Shown: positions 36,047-48,089, counted from the stretch's first letter. The stretch is 64,000 nucleotides of DNA from Serripes groenlandicus (GCA_031761405.1 JASEVX010000011.1:33313822-33377821); one strand, 5' to 3'. The notes: generated from the letters alone by a model not told the origin. Translations and numbers: made by a program.

Positions 36047-36188
36047 TTCATAGAAATTGTGCACTTTGTGACAAGTTTTTGAAATTTGGCATGCTGTTTA
36101 GTATGAACATGAGCTATTAAAAAACAACCGCATACAAGTTGAGGTAGACATCCGGCGCCCGTTATGCACAAAATTCAAAATGGCCGCC
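36047..36188 (-). repeat. Inverted flanking sequence, left copy
   Basis: The reverse complement of this stretch matches 39780-39912: GGCGGCC, TTATGCAC, AACTTGTATGCGGTT, CAAAAACTTGTCACAAAG and TGCACAAT appear in the same order. The two copies face each other around the TGCD-family pseudogene. Confidence 0.7.
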
Positions 36189-36301
36189 ATCGGAAACAAG
36201 AAATGTTATACTTCAGCTATTTATTGTACTAGATTATTGTAATTGAAATACATTTTCCATGTTTTGGGTGCAAGGGAACATTTAATGAGGCTGATAAGTG
36301 T

Positions 36302-36455
36302 TTTTCACCGCTTTCAACACTTTTTTAGTTTTATCCCGGCCTTTTTTGGGGTAAGTTTCCAGTAATTCTGGTTGATTTATATCCTAACACCAGCCAGTCA
36401 GTCGTAATGCTAACTCTGCATCCCTGAGCGCAAATGAGAGCAGCCATTACTACAA
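36302..36455 (-). mobile_element. SINE family A fragment
   Basis: Minus-strand body with GACTGACTGGCTGGTGT and the tail GTTGAAAGCGGTGAAAAACAC. The tRNA head is missing. Confidence 0.65.
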
Positions 36456-36914
36456 TTTATTAATTCACTTATAAGGGCTTTGATTTATAAAAAGAATGTT
36501 TGAGCGGGTAAGTGAATTGGTGATGTAATGCCCAATCAAAACATTAAGGTTATATACAGACATTGACCAGTTCTTTTGGTGGAGTAAACCATTGACTTTG
36601 ATTGCAAACTGCCAACAGCTTGATTTATACTTGGAAAAGGTTAAGTGATATGTGAATATCAGTCTGCAGTCTGTTGGAATCTCAGGGGTTTTCAGAAGAG
36701 ACTGCTTCCAGACGAATGATGCAGTGAGTTGAACGCTTAGTATGCTCGGGTATTGAGTCAATAGATTTGAGTCCATGGGTAAACATAACCTTCCTTGCTT
36801 CATTTACCGTGACGGCATCGCACTATTTACTATACATGAGTACAGTCCATCGCTTAAGTCGTTGCATATGAACTGAGTCAAGTTTCAGACTGGAAGGGTC
36901 TTTGGTGATCGTAA

Positions 36915-39175
36915 TTAGGGAGCACCTACCTCAAGATAGGAAACCCATGCCTTCCATGCAGTCTTTTTTCCAATTCCCAAAATTGCTGACACAACGTCGC
37001 ATCCTGTGAATGCATGGAAGAAGGGAAGTGTTTCACAATAATGAGGTCCAGGCATTTGTGAAATGTGATGGATGGGTATATCTTCATATGATTTCCCTGT
37101 TCCGAATCCTATCCATAGCTCTGACAGGCCTATCTCGTGGAAAACGTTTATAGCCAGCACAACCACATCGCTATCTATTGTATTTAGGTAGGCCTTATTG
37201 TGGCCCTGCTTGGCAGCATGACGCAACTGAAGCATCATTCGTGTGTCAGCTTCTTCTTGCGCACACAGTGATAGTTCTGATAGGTCAATTGCTTTATATC
37301 TAATAACAATGTTAGACTTTGTTGTGATGAAGTCATATGGCAAATGAGCTGTGTACTTCTGAAGCTCCTGACTTATGAACTGAAAAAACCCTCTTTATTC
37401 TGCCAATCTTAGAGGAATCGGCTCCTTTTGACAGAGGTATGTTTGCTGAGACTCGTGTTCGTCGCCTTGCAGTTTCACATCGTTTGGCTCGAATTTGTGA
37501 CTTAAGACTGTTGTCTTTTTATGTGTCCCATACAGCGTCTTCTCGTTGTTCTGCCCGTCATTTGACTTTGCAAGTATGGGAGCAATTGCATCTGTGTGTA
37601 TTCTCAAAATACTCTGGCACGCTTGGGTTTAATAATATGTATTACTGCCGCCATATCAAGAACATTTCACTGCTTCAGAGCGACCAGGAACAGGCATACC
37701 TGGTGCACAGTATAGAATATCAGACTTTGTTCCTGACCGCAACTTACCTCGATTTGATAAGGTTCACGTTGGTTTTCATGTTTGAAGAATTTGTCTATGT
37801 TAGCATCAGGTCGTGACTGTAGCGACATAAACAATTTAGTGATGAGGACTGCATTTGCTTTCGTAGATCCCAGCTTATCAACACCCTCTTTAGATCTGCA
37901 GGTGGCCTGTTGTTGAATGTAAACAAGTTAGCCCTCGTGATAACGTCAGGCAATGACTTTGAGGCTTTTTCTATTCTGTTACTGACAAACTGGCTAAACA
38001 TGTTTTACTGACACTCAGGGCTGTTCTTAAGCTAAGTGGCGATCTCGGGGTCCATGACTTCTCCAGTGTCTAATGTGATGAGCTCTCTACCCGTCTCACT
38101 TAAGGGATTTACGATTGTGCCCTTCTAGACAAGATCACACAGAGCTTTATGATGGCTAAGGAACTATATCTGTTCAGCAGCTGAGGATTCCGGATGTTCC
38201 ACACTGTTATCGTTTGAGGCAAAGAAACAGGCACACTGATACTCATCAATTGCCCTTAATACTTCAGGTTTTGATAGCTCGATGACCTCTTTCTCCTCTT
38301 TCTGGTCATATAGGCCCTTTGCTCCACTATCTTCCTTGAAAAAACCTTGATGCTTTGTTCCTGGCTCTGATCAAGTGCCATAAGTGAAGCTTTCTTGTCA
38401 CCACGTAGCCCAACAAACTTGCCCTACATAAAAGCCTCATGGACTGATTGGTGAATTGCTGGAAGTTGTGCCATATCTTTCAAAAATGACAGGCATCCAT
38501 CGGGTAAAGTTTTTATGACCGAATGCAAAAAACCATGGAAACATATCACTGCATGCACTTAATGTCAAATGCCAATCACCAATTAACAGTTAGTCTCTCA
38601 CTGTTGTCCAGTAGCAAATTGTGGGAGCATTACTGATGAGTCTCTTTCCCACATCTCAACATATTCATGAGGCCCATAGCACCCATGACAGTAATAGTCA
38701 TATGCCTGGTATTTCTGTTCATGAAGCTAAGCAAGCGTGAGCTGGTAAGCGTACCACGTACGCCTGACATGCTTGCCACCCAGGAAAGAGGATGCAATAC
38801 CAGAAGTGCATACTTTTGCCAAGGAGAACATCCGGTCCAAGCCAGATCCAGCAAGTATCTTACCCCCACAATATTGTGATGCCATCTCGACATGAAGCAT
38901 GCCCAATACACATACCATCTGTGACTCACCAACCTCATTGGGATACTCCCATTGACATTTTTTTCTGTTAGGCATAGAGAGGGAAGTCACCTTCTATGAC
39001 TGCCACCTGACCAGGATTCACAAAATCTATTGCCTTCTTAACGACAAGCATTGCATGCTTCTGCATAGACATTGTTGAGGCTTCTCATAGAAGACAGGAA
39101 AAACTCCAACCGTGACCCTTGGTTTAATATCATCTATACGTTAGCCATGGGATAAGTACCCAGAGTATTTCACTG
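36915..39175 (-). pseudogene. Broken gene of the uncharacterised EEADTR/TGCD family
   Basis: Reading the minus strand from 39175 down, blocks of one protein family appear in order in shifting frames: DIKPRVTVGVFPVFYEKP; KKAIDFVNPGQVAVIEGDFP (39020-38960) then an in-frame TAA; GMLHVEMASQYCGGKILAGS and GIASSFLGGKHVRRTW (38990-38727); TFNNRPPADLKR (about 37930); MPVPGRSEAVK and VLDMAAVIHIIKPKRA (37720-37630); EPNDVKLQGDEHESQQ to a TAA at 37395; then a clean 142-codon stretch to 36915 with CAQEEADTRMMLQLRHAAKQ, TIDSDVVVLAI, ELWIGFGTGKSY and LPFFHAFTGCDVVSAILG. I recognise this order from large uncharacterised proteins that are multicopy in mollusc and cnidarian genomes. The last block suggests a PIN/FEN-like nuclease fold (acidic SDVVVLA and TGCD motifs), which is inference. 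The many shifts and stops make it a pseudogene. Its multicopy nature and inverted flanks suggest mobile-element cargo. Confidence 0.75.
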
Positions 39176-39779
39176 GTGTTTCTTCAAGATTGCTCCCTTG
39201 TTCGTCAGGACTTTGTGGACATGCCTAAGCCACGCTTCATCATGCTCCCTTGTACGGAGATTTTCAGAAAACGCAGGGTTGGCAGTTACTTCCTGAATTG
39301 ACGAAAGGACGATTTACCCAGCATGTTAATCAATGTATGGCACGATGGCAAAGTCAGCAGCAGGACATCAATACAAACTAACGAATTTTTTCTTTAATGA
39401 GATGCATGCTTTATCTCAAATTTATACCCCAGTGTTCTTAAATAGTTCATTTGTTAAAATATGGTATCAAATCACTTGCTTAGTTCTATTTATAGATTTA
39501 GTTTTGGCTGTTCCATACCTCTAGGTTACTCCACCGTACGTAAGGGAAAAAAACTGTGAAAAATAGCATCAAATTTAGTTAAAATGAAGTATTATCTTCT
39601 CCGTGGTATAAGTATATTGACACACTTTGAAAGTTATTGAGCAAAAGATAAGTTTTTATGGATGTAAAATGCGCTTTTAACAAATTACTGGATACAGAAT
39701 TAAATTCTTACCATTAAAACTTACAAAATGTGGTAATATGTGCTAACAGGGGCCGATATATGATTAAAAAAACAAACAA
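39176..39779. other. Upstream flank of the pseudogene
   Basis: 39176-39330 may hold further N-terminal remnants on the minus strand, too decayed to read. The rest is AT-rich without supported features. Confidence 0.35.
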
Positions 39780-39912
39780 ATGGCGGCCTTTTTGGATTTA
39801 GTGCATAATGGCCACCAGGGCGACTCCAACTTGTATGCGGTTATTTCTGGAAACCTTATGACTAAACCTAACAGTATGCAAAATTTCAAAAACTTGTCAC
39901 AAAGTGCACAAT
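39780..39912 (+). repeat. Inverted flanking sequence, right copy
   Basis: Partner of 36047-36188 in opposite orientation. A third short relative (CCAAATCCAAGGGGGCCGCC) is at about 41116-41140. Confidence 0.7.
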
Positions 39913-40314
39913 CTTCTCACAATATGGGCAATTCCCTCCCCGCTAGTTTCTATATCTGTGAAAGGGACTTATGTTTGTATACTTTAATATAACGATTCAA
40001 TCACGGAAAATACAACAGAGCGAATTTGCGAACATCGATTCAAACTTCCTGAAATAACTAAAAATGACAAATAAAAAGAGTGCTGTATCAATTTATTAAT
40101 GAAATAATCTCAAATCATTCATTTGACAATTATAAAAAAATGATTTGGTATCGGTCTCTTAAAACCCGGTTTTATGTTTAAAACAATATTCTGCTGATTT
40201 CAATATTGCTCAACATTTCATTTTTGAATTTCGATGAGTTCATTATCATAAATGTGCACCTGAAGAAATGTAAATTGTACTTGCAGCATACATACGGACA
40301 TCTGTGATACTATA

Positions 40315-40581
40315 CGAGGGGTCATCCGATAGTAAATGCACTTTTGTTCTAATTAAGACGTGAATCTTTATTTTTAGACATTGAACTTATGTTTTTAAAA
40401 ATTTAACATTTTGCAAGACACATGTGAAATATCTAAAAAATAAAATGGTCGTTCAATAAAGCTTCGGTTAAATTATGAATAGTGCATGTACGTTGGGGGC
40501 AGACCAGAGCATAAACATATCTATGTCTCACCAAAACGTAGCAGGCATCAAGAAAGTATATACCATTTAGATCACCCCTCG
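40315..40581. mobile_element. Mariner-like MITE
   Basis: CGAGGGGTCATCCGATAG at the left and TTTAGATCACCCCTCG at the right, each flanked by TA. The CGAGGGG termini with a TA target fit mariner-type elements. There is no transposase inside 267 bp. Confidence 0.7.
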
Positions 40582-40589
40582 TACATGGA

Positions 40590-42227
40590 GTACAGTAATA
40601 AACTATTTTATGAATGCATCTTCAGATGCCTGTACAATGATTCAGCCAGGCCATCAGCAGGTGTGTATGCACACGGTTGGACTGGCTCTAGAATGGTCGA
40701 ACATCTCCAAAAGCATATGTGCCCGCGGCTAGTCTTATATGTTTACATAACTTATATTACTCCTTTCAGAGTCTTAAACTTTGAAAAACTTGTATCTGAA
40801 AATATAGTAAGTAATTATTTCATGCATAGTTGAAGACATTATCATGACAACGGAGAAACTAATCAATTGTTGACCACATTCTCTCGCTCCCTTAATTACA
40901 CCAGCAATAAGATTTCGAACATTTTGCTCAAATTGAAAGATTAACGATTTGCTAAAACTGAAACTAAAAATGGTTTGATTGATTTAACGCATGATTTTAA
41001 AATAATACGAAAAAAAAAACCATAAATGTTTTTTTTCGTTCATAGGTAACAGGTGTGAGATTTTTTTTTTTTTTAATATTTCAATAACCCATGAAGTTTT
41101 TTGAAATGAAACTGGCCAAATCCAAGGGGGCCGCCATTTTGGATATGTATAAAATGAGACGAAAAACACGGATTGAAAATTATTGTCGTCTTTTTAATCA
41201 TTTTTCTTTAAAATCGATATTTAAGATCATTAAAGTGCTGTATTATGTGGGAATTAACATTTGTACGAAAAGTTAAAAATAAATGAAACTCTGTAAGAAA
41301 TATGTTTTCCAGTTCGTCAAAAAAACGACAGCATTAGTCACCTTACGCCCGAACCTAAATTTTGACTGTATTGTAGCCAAAGAAGGACGTGACGTCATTT
41401 CCGTAACACTTCATCTTGGCGTAACGCCAATGGAGCGACGTCGTTTCCCGCAACAAATGTGGTATCAACATGAAATACCCCAAATTCCTATACATGAGCT
41501 ATTGACTCACTCATTCAAAGTATATTGATAAATTTACCAGTAGTAACTTATTTTTTTAAGCGGCGTTAACATAATAAAGAAAATTAAAAATTATTAGATT
41601 TCATGCACGACGAGTATTAATAAAAGTCAATTTATGACCTTGATTTGTTGTGTGTAATACTAGTGCAAGACAGACAGGCTTGGTTAGGTGACTGTTATAG
41701 CATGGAATCGATCTACGTGATATAACTGAAAAGTAAAGACTCGATGTATGCTCAATACGATGGAGTCGCTATCAAAATCGAATGGGATCCATAAATTAGA
41801 GATATCGACGTGTTAGATAGACGACCCAAGTAAAGTGGTCTCACTATACCTCGAAAACGAAGGAGGCCGATAAAATACTTCGAGATATCGGCATGTTCGA
41901 GCGATTCCTCAATCTATTCTTATATATTAATATATGTGTTTTCAGCTTCATAATTCACTAATACTTAACTTTTTATTATGAAAAACAAGCCAGTCATAAG
42001 ATCATATCAAGAAAAACAGCACAGAAGCAGTTCTGATAGATTGCACGTCAGACCAATAAGAACTGCTGCTACACTATTTCCAAACGACAGATTCCTCACA
42101 GGAATTGGTTCGAGTTATACGGTGTATCCAAGTTATAGAATGTTCGTGCTATCGCAATCACTGACAATTTTCAACAAATATGAAATTGTTTATAGGTTCT
42201 ATGCAAGATACCTCGGGATTCGTGGAA
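40590..42227. other. AT-rich intergenic stretch
   Basis: Poly-T and poly-A tracts at 41030 and 41060. No recognisable gene. Short open frames are unsupported. Confidence 0.35.
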
Positions 42228-42420
42228 GCGCCGTGTTCTAGTGGTTAGCGTCGTGTATTTGAAAACGGGCGTCCCGGGTTCGATCCCATGTCGCGGCACT
42301 ACGATCATGGTGGAGTGAGGCAAATTGTCTAGCCTAGTACTGGTTTGTTTACCCAGGGTCATGAATTAGTGAACTGTCGCCGTGATATAAGATAACTAAT
42401 GTTGAAAACGGTTTAAAACA
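42228..42420 (+). mobile_element. SINE family B, plus strand
   Basis: GCCGTGTTCTAGTGGTTAGC (A box) and CGGGTTCGATCCC (B box). The body GGTTTGTTTACCCAGGGTC and tail GTCGCCGTGATATAAGATAA then AAAACGGTTTAAAAC. A 5'-truncated relative is at 42570-42715. Confidence 0.85.
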
Positions 42421-42779
42421 TCAATTAAAAAAATGTTTCTTTGAAGAGTATAATCTGCCGGGCGAAATATACATTGCGGCATTTTTACGGAAAACTAAAG
42501 TCGTAGTAAATTAAATTTGAAAAGCAATCCTTCCCTCCTAAACACTACGTCAAGATTGAGTTCGGCGATCCTGTGATGTAACTGTCTAGATCAATGTATT
42601 CACTGTGGAGTGCACTTTTTGTTAGCCTTGTACAGGTGTGTTAATTCAGGAAACATGAATACGTGAACTGTCGCCGTGATATTATTGAAATAATTTTGAA
42701 AACGGCGTAAAAAACAATTAAAATAAAAATAAGATCAACTTAAACTAAAATAACGGAACATGTTTCATTCAAATTTAAC

Positions 42780-42890
42780 CTTGAGTGTGTTTTCCACATA
42801 TAATACATATGCAGCAGACAATTTTGAAGACATCAATGCCAAACTATAGACATCAAAGAGCGTCTTCATGTGGGAAAGCGTTTAAATTTT
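42780..42890. mobile_element. TTAA MITE remnant
   Basis: TTTTCCACATATAATAC, GCAGCAGACAATTTTGAAG and TCATGTGGGAAAGCG in MITE order. Internally deleted. A smaller scrap is at 44350-44400. Confidence 0.5.
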
Positions 42891-44524
42891 CGATTTTATT
42901 TGTAGAAATCTCTCTTTCGTGGGAAATATTGTTATCGATATTTTGGCATATTCTAACAAGCATAAATGGTCACGCGACCGAGAAAGTAGAACTTCGTCTT
43001 CATAGGTTAGATTTACATTACGCAAAGTCCATATTGTCGGTTTTCTCGTGCGACGGCCCATATGATATACTTGAATCGCTAACCACACGCAACTAGGAAC
43101 TTTTGTTTATGTGTATATTCGGATATGGAACATCTTTACTATCTTAATATGTTGTATTGTATTATACGCCGTACATTTTCACGTACACGAGGTACATATT
43201 TCCATTGACATGGTACAGTTTACATGATATGCAGTGCCTTTTCTGTTATACATGGTGGTTATTTAATAATATGCAATGCAAAAAAGTGTAGATACACTAG
43301 AATAATCTTTATGTGGTGTACAAACAAATCATATGCAATACAAACAACATTATATGCAGTTCAAATGACATTATATGCAGTCATTTTTTCAAAACATGTG
43401 GTGGTAGTTTGATTAATATACAGTAGATTTACCTTTATATGCGGTGCATTTTTCTTTACGAGGATCGTACTTTCGGCATTCTACGGAATAATTTCGGAAA
43501 TTACCGAGTATGACAGTCTATTTCAATCAAAGTGCTGAAAGGATTGGTAAATGGGTGTCTGTAAGTTGAAAAGATATGGCATAGTGTATATGGATGCACG
43601 TTGTCAACAATGTATCATCGACATGTTAACACACCAAAGCAGATATGTTTGAAACAACACGAATTGCCTGCCAATAACCGAGCAGCGACCATTAAGCATA
43701 ATAATTCCTGTTCAGTTGACACTAAATATCCACACTGTATATTGGAATCATGCTGTTACATGTAAATGACAGACAATCGAAAGCATGCTAGAGTTATGTT
43801 TGTTATGTAATTCACATCTGCAGGTCATAGGTTTCCTATAAACCAAGTTTGGAATTGATGCATTGAAAATTTACTCAGACAATGGCCGAAGAAAACATTG
43901 GCAAATAGAGATTATACCTAATACACTCACATCATATTTATGTTCGAAATATTGGATCGTTCTCCTGATCACAATAGTGTATAAGTGTGACCATGAAATG
44001 AATCTGCCAAACAGAAACAGCGTTTAGACCAATGAATACAAACCGTGACGAACGTATGGTCAAAAAGACGGAAAGACAGTCGGTCGCTCCAGACAAAGTA
44101 AACTCAGCTTGGTGAAAGAACAAGAGCCCTTCCATGTGTTGCATTCGAGAAAGTCATATATAATAAGTGAGATGGAAAGATAAAATAAAGACATTCTCCA
44201 TAAACAGCATGCTAGAGTGTTAGTGTGCACTGCACATCTGCAGGAGATAAGTTACCTTATAAAACAAGTTTTAAAATGTATTGAGACAATGACCGAACTT
44301 TATAAGGAAACATAGAATAACTCCTATTACTGCTTTATTTGTTCCTATCGGGTGCATTGTTTCCCATATACAATAAATCTGCTGCAGACGATATTTAGGG
44401 AAATGAAAAATTCTATTCTATCTATAATTTATAGTATAAATGGATAAAAAATTACATTATGCTATATATAATTTAGCAATACGATTTAAATTCAGTATCA
44501 TTCAAATAATTCCTCTTACAACTC
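42891..44524. other. Intergenic stretch with dispersed fragments
   Basis: 43015-43061 is a GAGCCGTC-type element end. 43150-43250 matches 46195-46305 inverted (GTATTATACGC, ACGAGGTACATA, GACATGGTACA). 43783-43900 and 44209-44315 are a direct pair (GCATGCTAGAGT, CACATCTGCAGG, GAGACAATG). No gene seen. Confidence 0.45.
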
Positions 44525-45146
44525 TCTCAGTCACTCTGTCTGACCCAGACGTACTTCATTATGACTCAGTCTAAGTCACTCACCATCACTCTCTCACAGT
44601 CACCCACTCACATGGTCACTCTCTGACAGTCATCAATCACAGCAACCATCACCAACCATAACTCTCTGACAGTCACCATAACTCTTTCACGGCTAACCTA
44701 ATTCTCTCACACCCACTCACAGCCACCATCAATCTTTCACAGCTACCCTAATTCTCTCACACCCACTCACACCCACCATCGCTCTCTCACAGCTACCCAC
44801 TCACAGCCGCCACAGCTACCCTAATTCTCTCACAGCCACCAGAATTATCTCACAGCCACCATAACTCTTTCACAGCTACCCTAATTATCTCACAGCCCCC
44901 ATTACTCTCTCACAGCCACCATAACTCTTTCACAGCTACCCTAATTATATCACAGCCACCATCACTCTTTCACAGCTACCCTAATTATCTCACAGCCACC
45001 ATCACTCTTTCACAGCTACCCTAATTATCTCACAGCCACCATCACCCTCACACAGCCACCCACTCAAAGCCCCCATCACTATCTCACAGCCACACACTCA
45101 CAACCCCCATCACTCTCTAACAGCCACCCACTCACAGCCACCCTCG
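44525..45146. repeat. CT/CA-rich degenerate minisatellite
   Basis: Interleaved words CTCTCACAGCCACC, ATCACTCTTTCACAGCTACC and CTAATTATCTCACAGCC repeat with a period of about 60 bp in the most regular part (44880-45050). It lies next to a tRNA-like relic. Confidence 0.85.
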
Positions 45147-45180
45147 TACACGTTTGACAAATGTCAGAAACAATGTTGAC

Positions 45181-45259
45181 CTAGCTGGGGCTCGAACCCA
45201 CAACGCTTGTTTAATTGAATTGACAGACGGCTGCTCTACCTACTGAGCTACCGAGTTTC
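45181..45259 (-). pseudogene. tRNA-like relic (SINE head)
   Basis: The minus strand reads CGGTAGCTCAGTAGGTAGAG (A box) and GGGTTCGAGCCCC (B box) at normal spacing. The acceptor arms do not pair and no CCA-compatible end is seen, so a functional tRNA is unlikely. Confidence 0.55.
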
Positions 45260-45514
45260 ATACAAATCGATGCCATTACAAAATATATATTTATGAAAAG
45301 TTAATTACCAGATCAATACTACGCAGTAATATTAAAAATATGTTTTATGTTATCATCGACATAAAGTGGTATCTCATCATAATTATATAAGTATTCGTGT
45401 CGTAATTTTAAACTTTTTAAATTTATTACTAAATAAATATAAGTTACAGGTGTACCCATCAATCTTAGTCTGAAACCTATTAATACGTAAACTCAGGTCA
45501 TTAAAATAACACCG

Positions 45515-45593
45515 TTGTTATAGCCTAGTGGCTAAGAACGAAGCGCTTCAAACCTTAACGTTCATTTTTCTTTTGTTCGATCCTTATGCTAGG
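45515..45593 (+). pseudogene. tRNA-like relic, plus strand
   Basis: TATAGCCTAGTGGCTAAGAA (A box) and TTGTTCGATCCTT (B box), followed by TTTTGTCTGTCTGTTC. The cloverleaf is incomplete. Likely a SINE head. Confidence 0.45.
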
Positions 45594-46390
45594 CGTGTAT
45601 TTTTGTCTGTCTGTTCTTTTTTCTAAATTTGATTTGTATATATTACATATACGACCATCTATTTTTCTTTTCAGACAATTTCATTCAGTCGATCATAAGA
45701 TTCCTTTCATCTTCAAATGTTTCAATTCTAGTGCAATGTCAATGTACGTGTAATCTTGCCCCAAATATTACAACGTATCTTACATGCACATATATCTTTT
45801 TTTATAAGATTAACTCGACAATATAAAATACATATAATTAATCGGCATACCTGTACTTTAATCATTCAAAGAAAAAAGAATCATGCTCGCATAAAACAAA
45901 ATGAGCATCATGATAAAAAGGCCAAAATTGTAAAAGACATTCCGATTTAGATATTCTAACCCGTGACAATTGCAATTGCAGCTATGTGTGTTAAGTACAG
46001 AGCTATCTAGGAAACAATGATGTGTAGAACCTATTTTAAATTTCATTGTCTTAACCATTTATGTATGTATATTTGTGAATATCAACCATGAGCTGTTTAT
46101 GCTTAAGTTGAAAATAAAATTGCTGTTCTGTTCTGTTCTGTTCTGTATCTGCACACTTTTGCACTTCATATAAATTGAATTACCATATATATATATATAA
46201 TATATAACGGAAAGAGCATTTCATATCATGGATAATGTACCATGTCAAATAAATTATGTACCTCGTATACATGAAACTGTACTGCGTATAATACAAACCA
46301 ACATCATAATGCAGTAAAGGCCTTCCATATTCGGAGTTAACGGTAAACTGTTGAGTGCTGGTATCCGAAAACATGATCCAATAGACCAAT
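45594..46390. other. AT-rich stretch with microsatellite
   Basis: (TTCTG)n at 46121-46146 and (TA)n at 46186-46205. 46195-46305 is the inverted relative of 43150-43250. No gene seen. Confidence 0.4.
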
Positions 46391-46616
46391 GAATGAATGC
46401 ATATTGTTTTATGGCGCATCGACAGCTAAGGTCATTTAGCGCGCAATTAAATTTAATTATTCATGATCCCTGGGTAAACAAACCAGTACTAAGCTAGAAA
46501 ATGTGCCTTGCCCAAGGGCACTCCACCATGACCGTAGTGCCGCGACTAGGGATCGAAACCCGGGACACCCGGTTTCGAAATCCCCGACGCTAACCACTCG
46601 ACCACAGCGGATTCCT
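46391..46616 (-). mobile_element. SINE family B head with a different tail
   Basis: Flanked by CCAATAGACCAAT at 46378-46390 and 46617-46629. Head and body match 23088-23305 and 23841-24067, but the 3' end, read on the minus strand, is GCGCTAAATGACCTTAGC then ATGCGCCATAAAACAATATG instead of the CGTGATATAACTGAA tail. The duplication includes the new tail, so it moved as one unit. Confidence 0.88.
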
Positions 46617-46753
46617 CCAATAGACCAATTCAACTGCAATATTTGTGTACATTTACATAAGTAAATTATTTTGTACAATAAGTATTGTAGAGTTAAAGAA
46701 CATACGAAGTAGAAACATTAAATTGAAATGCTTTGCAAAAACAATTGCTTTAT

Positions 46754-46772
46754 AGATTGATTGATTGATTGG

Positions 46773-46834
<62 letters not shown>

Positions 46835-46852
46835 TATTTATTTATTTATTTA
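46754..46852. repeat. Microsatellite (GATT)n then (TTTA)n
   Basis: About 20 GATT units followed by 5 TTTA units. Confidence 0.95.
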
Positions 46853-47069
46853 AGTGTAACGACGTTTTGGCGATTTCGGTGATCACGACAGCAAGTTGAC
46901 CTTAAGTTTTTTCCCTGGCTTTATCGAACCAGTACTACTGCATATAATTACAAAACTACTATATGTATCGAGACGATGACTTCATGTTGTATTGCATATA
47001 AAGTTATTTGAAACGTTATATGACGTTATTCACAAAGCACTTGATCAATTATCGAAAAAATGAATGACC

Positions 47070-47140
47070 GATCCGAGGTTCGAACTATCATCCCTTGGCT
47101 TGAAATGTCTCGTAGTTCCTGACTGAGCTATTGCGATTCG
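47070..47140 (-). pseudogene. tRNA-like relic
   Basis: Minus strand CAATAGCTCAGTCAGGAAC (A box) and GATAGTTCGAACCTCGG (B box). A GACGGACAGACGG tract follows at 47160-47190. Same arrangement as the relic at 45515-45593 next to a TGTCTGTCTG tract, suggesting one SINE family. Confidence 0.5.
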
Positions 47141-47319
47141 ACATTTAAAAAACATGTAAGGACAGACGGACAGACGGACTGACTGACAGAAGGGTAAAAG
47201 GAAGGAAGAACAGAAGGACGGACGGCCGGGCAAACTGAAGGTTGGTAGGAAATCTTGAATATTAGCCCGCAATGTACTAAGTGGTGGACTATTTATTACG
47301 CTTTCGCGGATTTATGAGT

Positions 47320-48035
47320 TTTCGAACGTTTTTTGTCTGATAACCAGTCGTATAACCTCGGCTGTACTCGTTAACACGAATGAAATATCGCACGCCGTTC
47401 TGAAAACCAGTCGTATATCCTCGGCTGTATTCGTTAACACGAATGAAATATCGTACGGCGTTCTGAAAACCAGTCGTATAACCTCGGCTGTACTCGTTAA
47501 CACGAATGAAATATCGTACGGCGTTCTGAAAACCAGTCGTATAACCTCGGCCGTACTCGTTAACACGAATGAAATATCGTACGCCGTTCTGAAAACAAGT
47601 CGTATAACCTCCGCTGTACTCGTTAACACGAATGAAATATCGTACTGCGTTCTGAAAACAAGTCGTATAACCTCGGCCGTACTCGTTAACACGAATGAAA
47701 TATCGTACGGCGTTCTGAAAACCAGTCGTATAACATCGGCTGTACTCGTTAACACGAATGAAATATCGTACGGCGTTCTGAAAACCAGTCGTATAACCTC
47801 GGCCGTACTCGTTAACACGAATGAAATATCGTACGCCGTTCTGAAAACAAGTCGTATAACCTCCGCTGTACTCGTTAACACGAATGAAATATCGTACTGC
47901 GTTCTGAAAACAAGTCGTATAACCTCGGCCGTACTCGTTAACACGAATGAAATATCGTACGGCGTTCTGAAAACCAGTCGTATAACCTCGGCTGTACTCG
48001 TTAACACGAATGGAATATCGTACGGCGTTCTGTTA
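47320..48035. repeat. 63 bp minisatellite with 252 bp higher-order period
   Basis: Eleven units containing AAAACCAGTCGTATAACCTC and TTAACACGAATGAAATATCG. Variants repeat in a four-unit order: CCTCCGCTGTACT occurs at 47608 and 47860, 252 bp apart. Because 63 is divisible by three, the minus strand is open for 231 codons of a 21-residue repeat. I see no gene signals around it. Confidence 0.93.
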
Positions 48036-48089
48036 CACTTGTGTCTTAAGGGACTGCTTCAAGACATTTGATCTCCAATCTTCATATGA

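Noticed and set aside
36465..36803. 112-codon minus-strand frame downstream of the TGCD-family relic
   Set aside because: No family motif and not in continuation of the preceding blocks. Kept neither as an exon nor as a gene.
40486..40833. 115-codon plus-strand frame
   Set aside because: It starts inside the mariner-like MITE and crosses its right end at 40581. No recognisable motif.
45181..45259. Functional tRNA gene
   Set aside because: A and B boxes are present but the acceptor arms do not pair and the T stem is short. Treated as a SINE-type relic.
47312..48007. 231-codon minus-strand frame of a 21-residue repeat
   Set aside because: Produced by the 63 bp array. The four-unit higher-order pattern is nucleotide-level, and there is no plausible start context or flanking exon.
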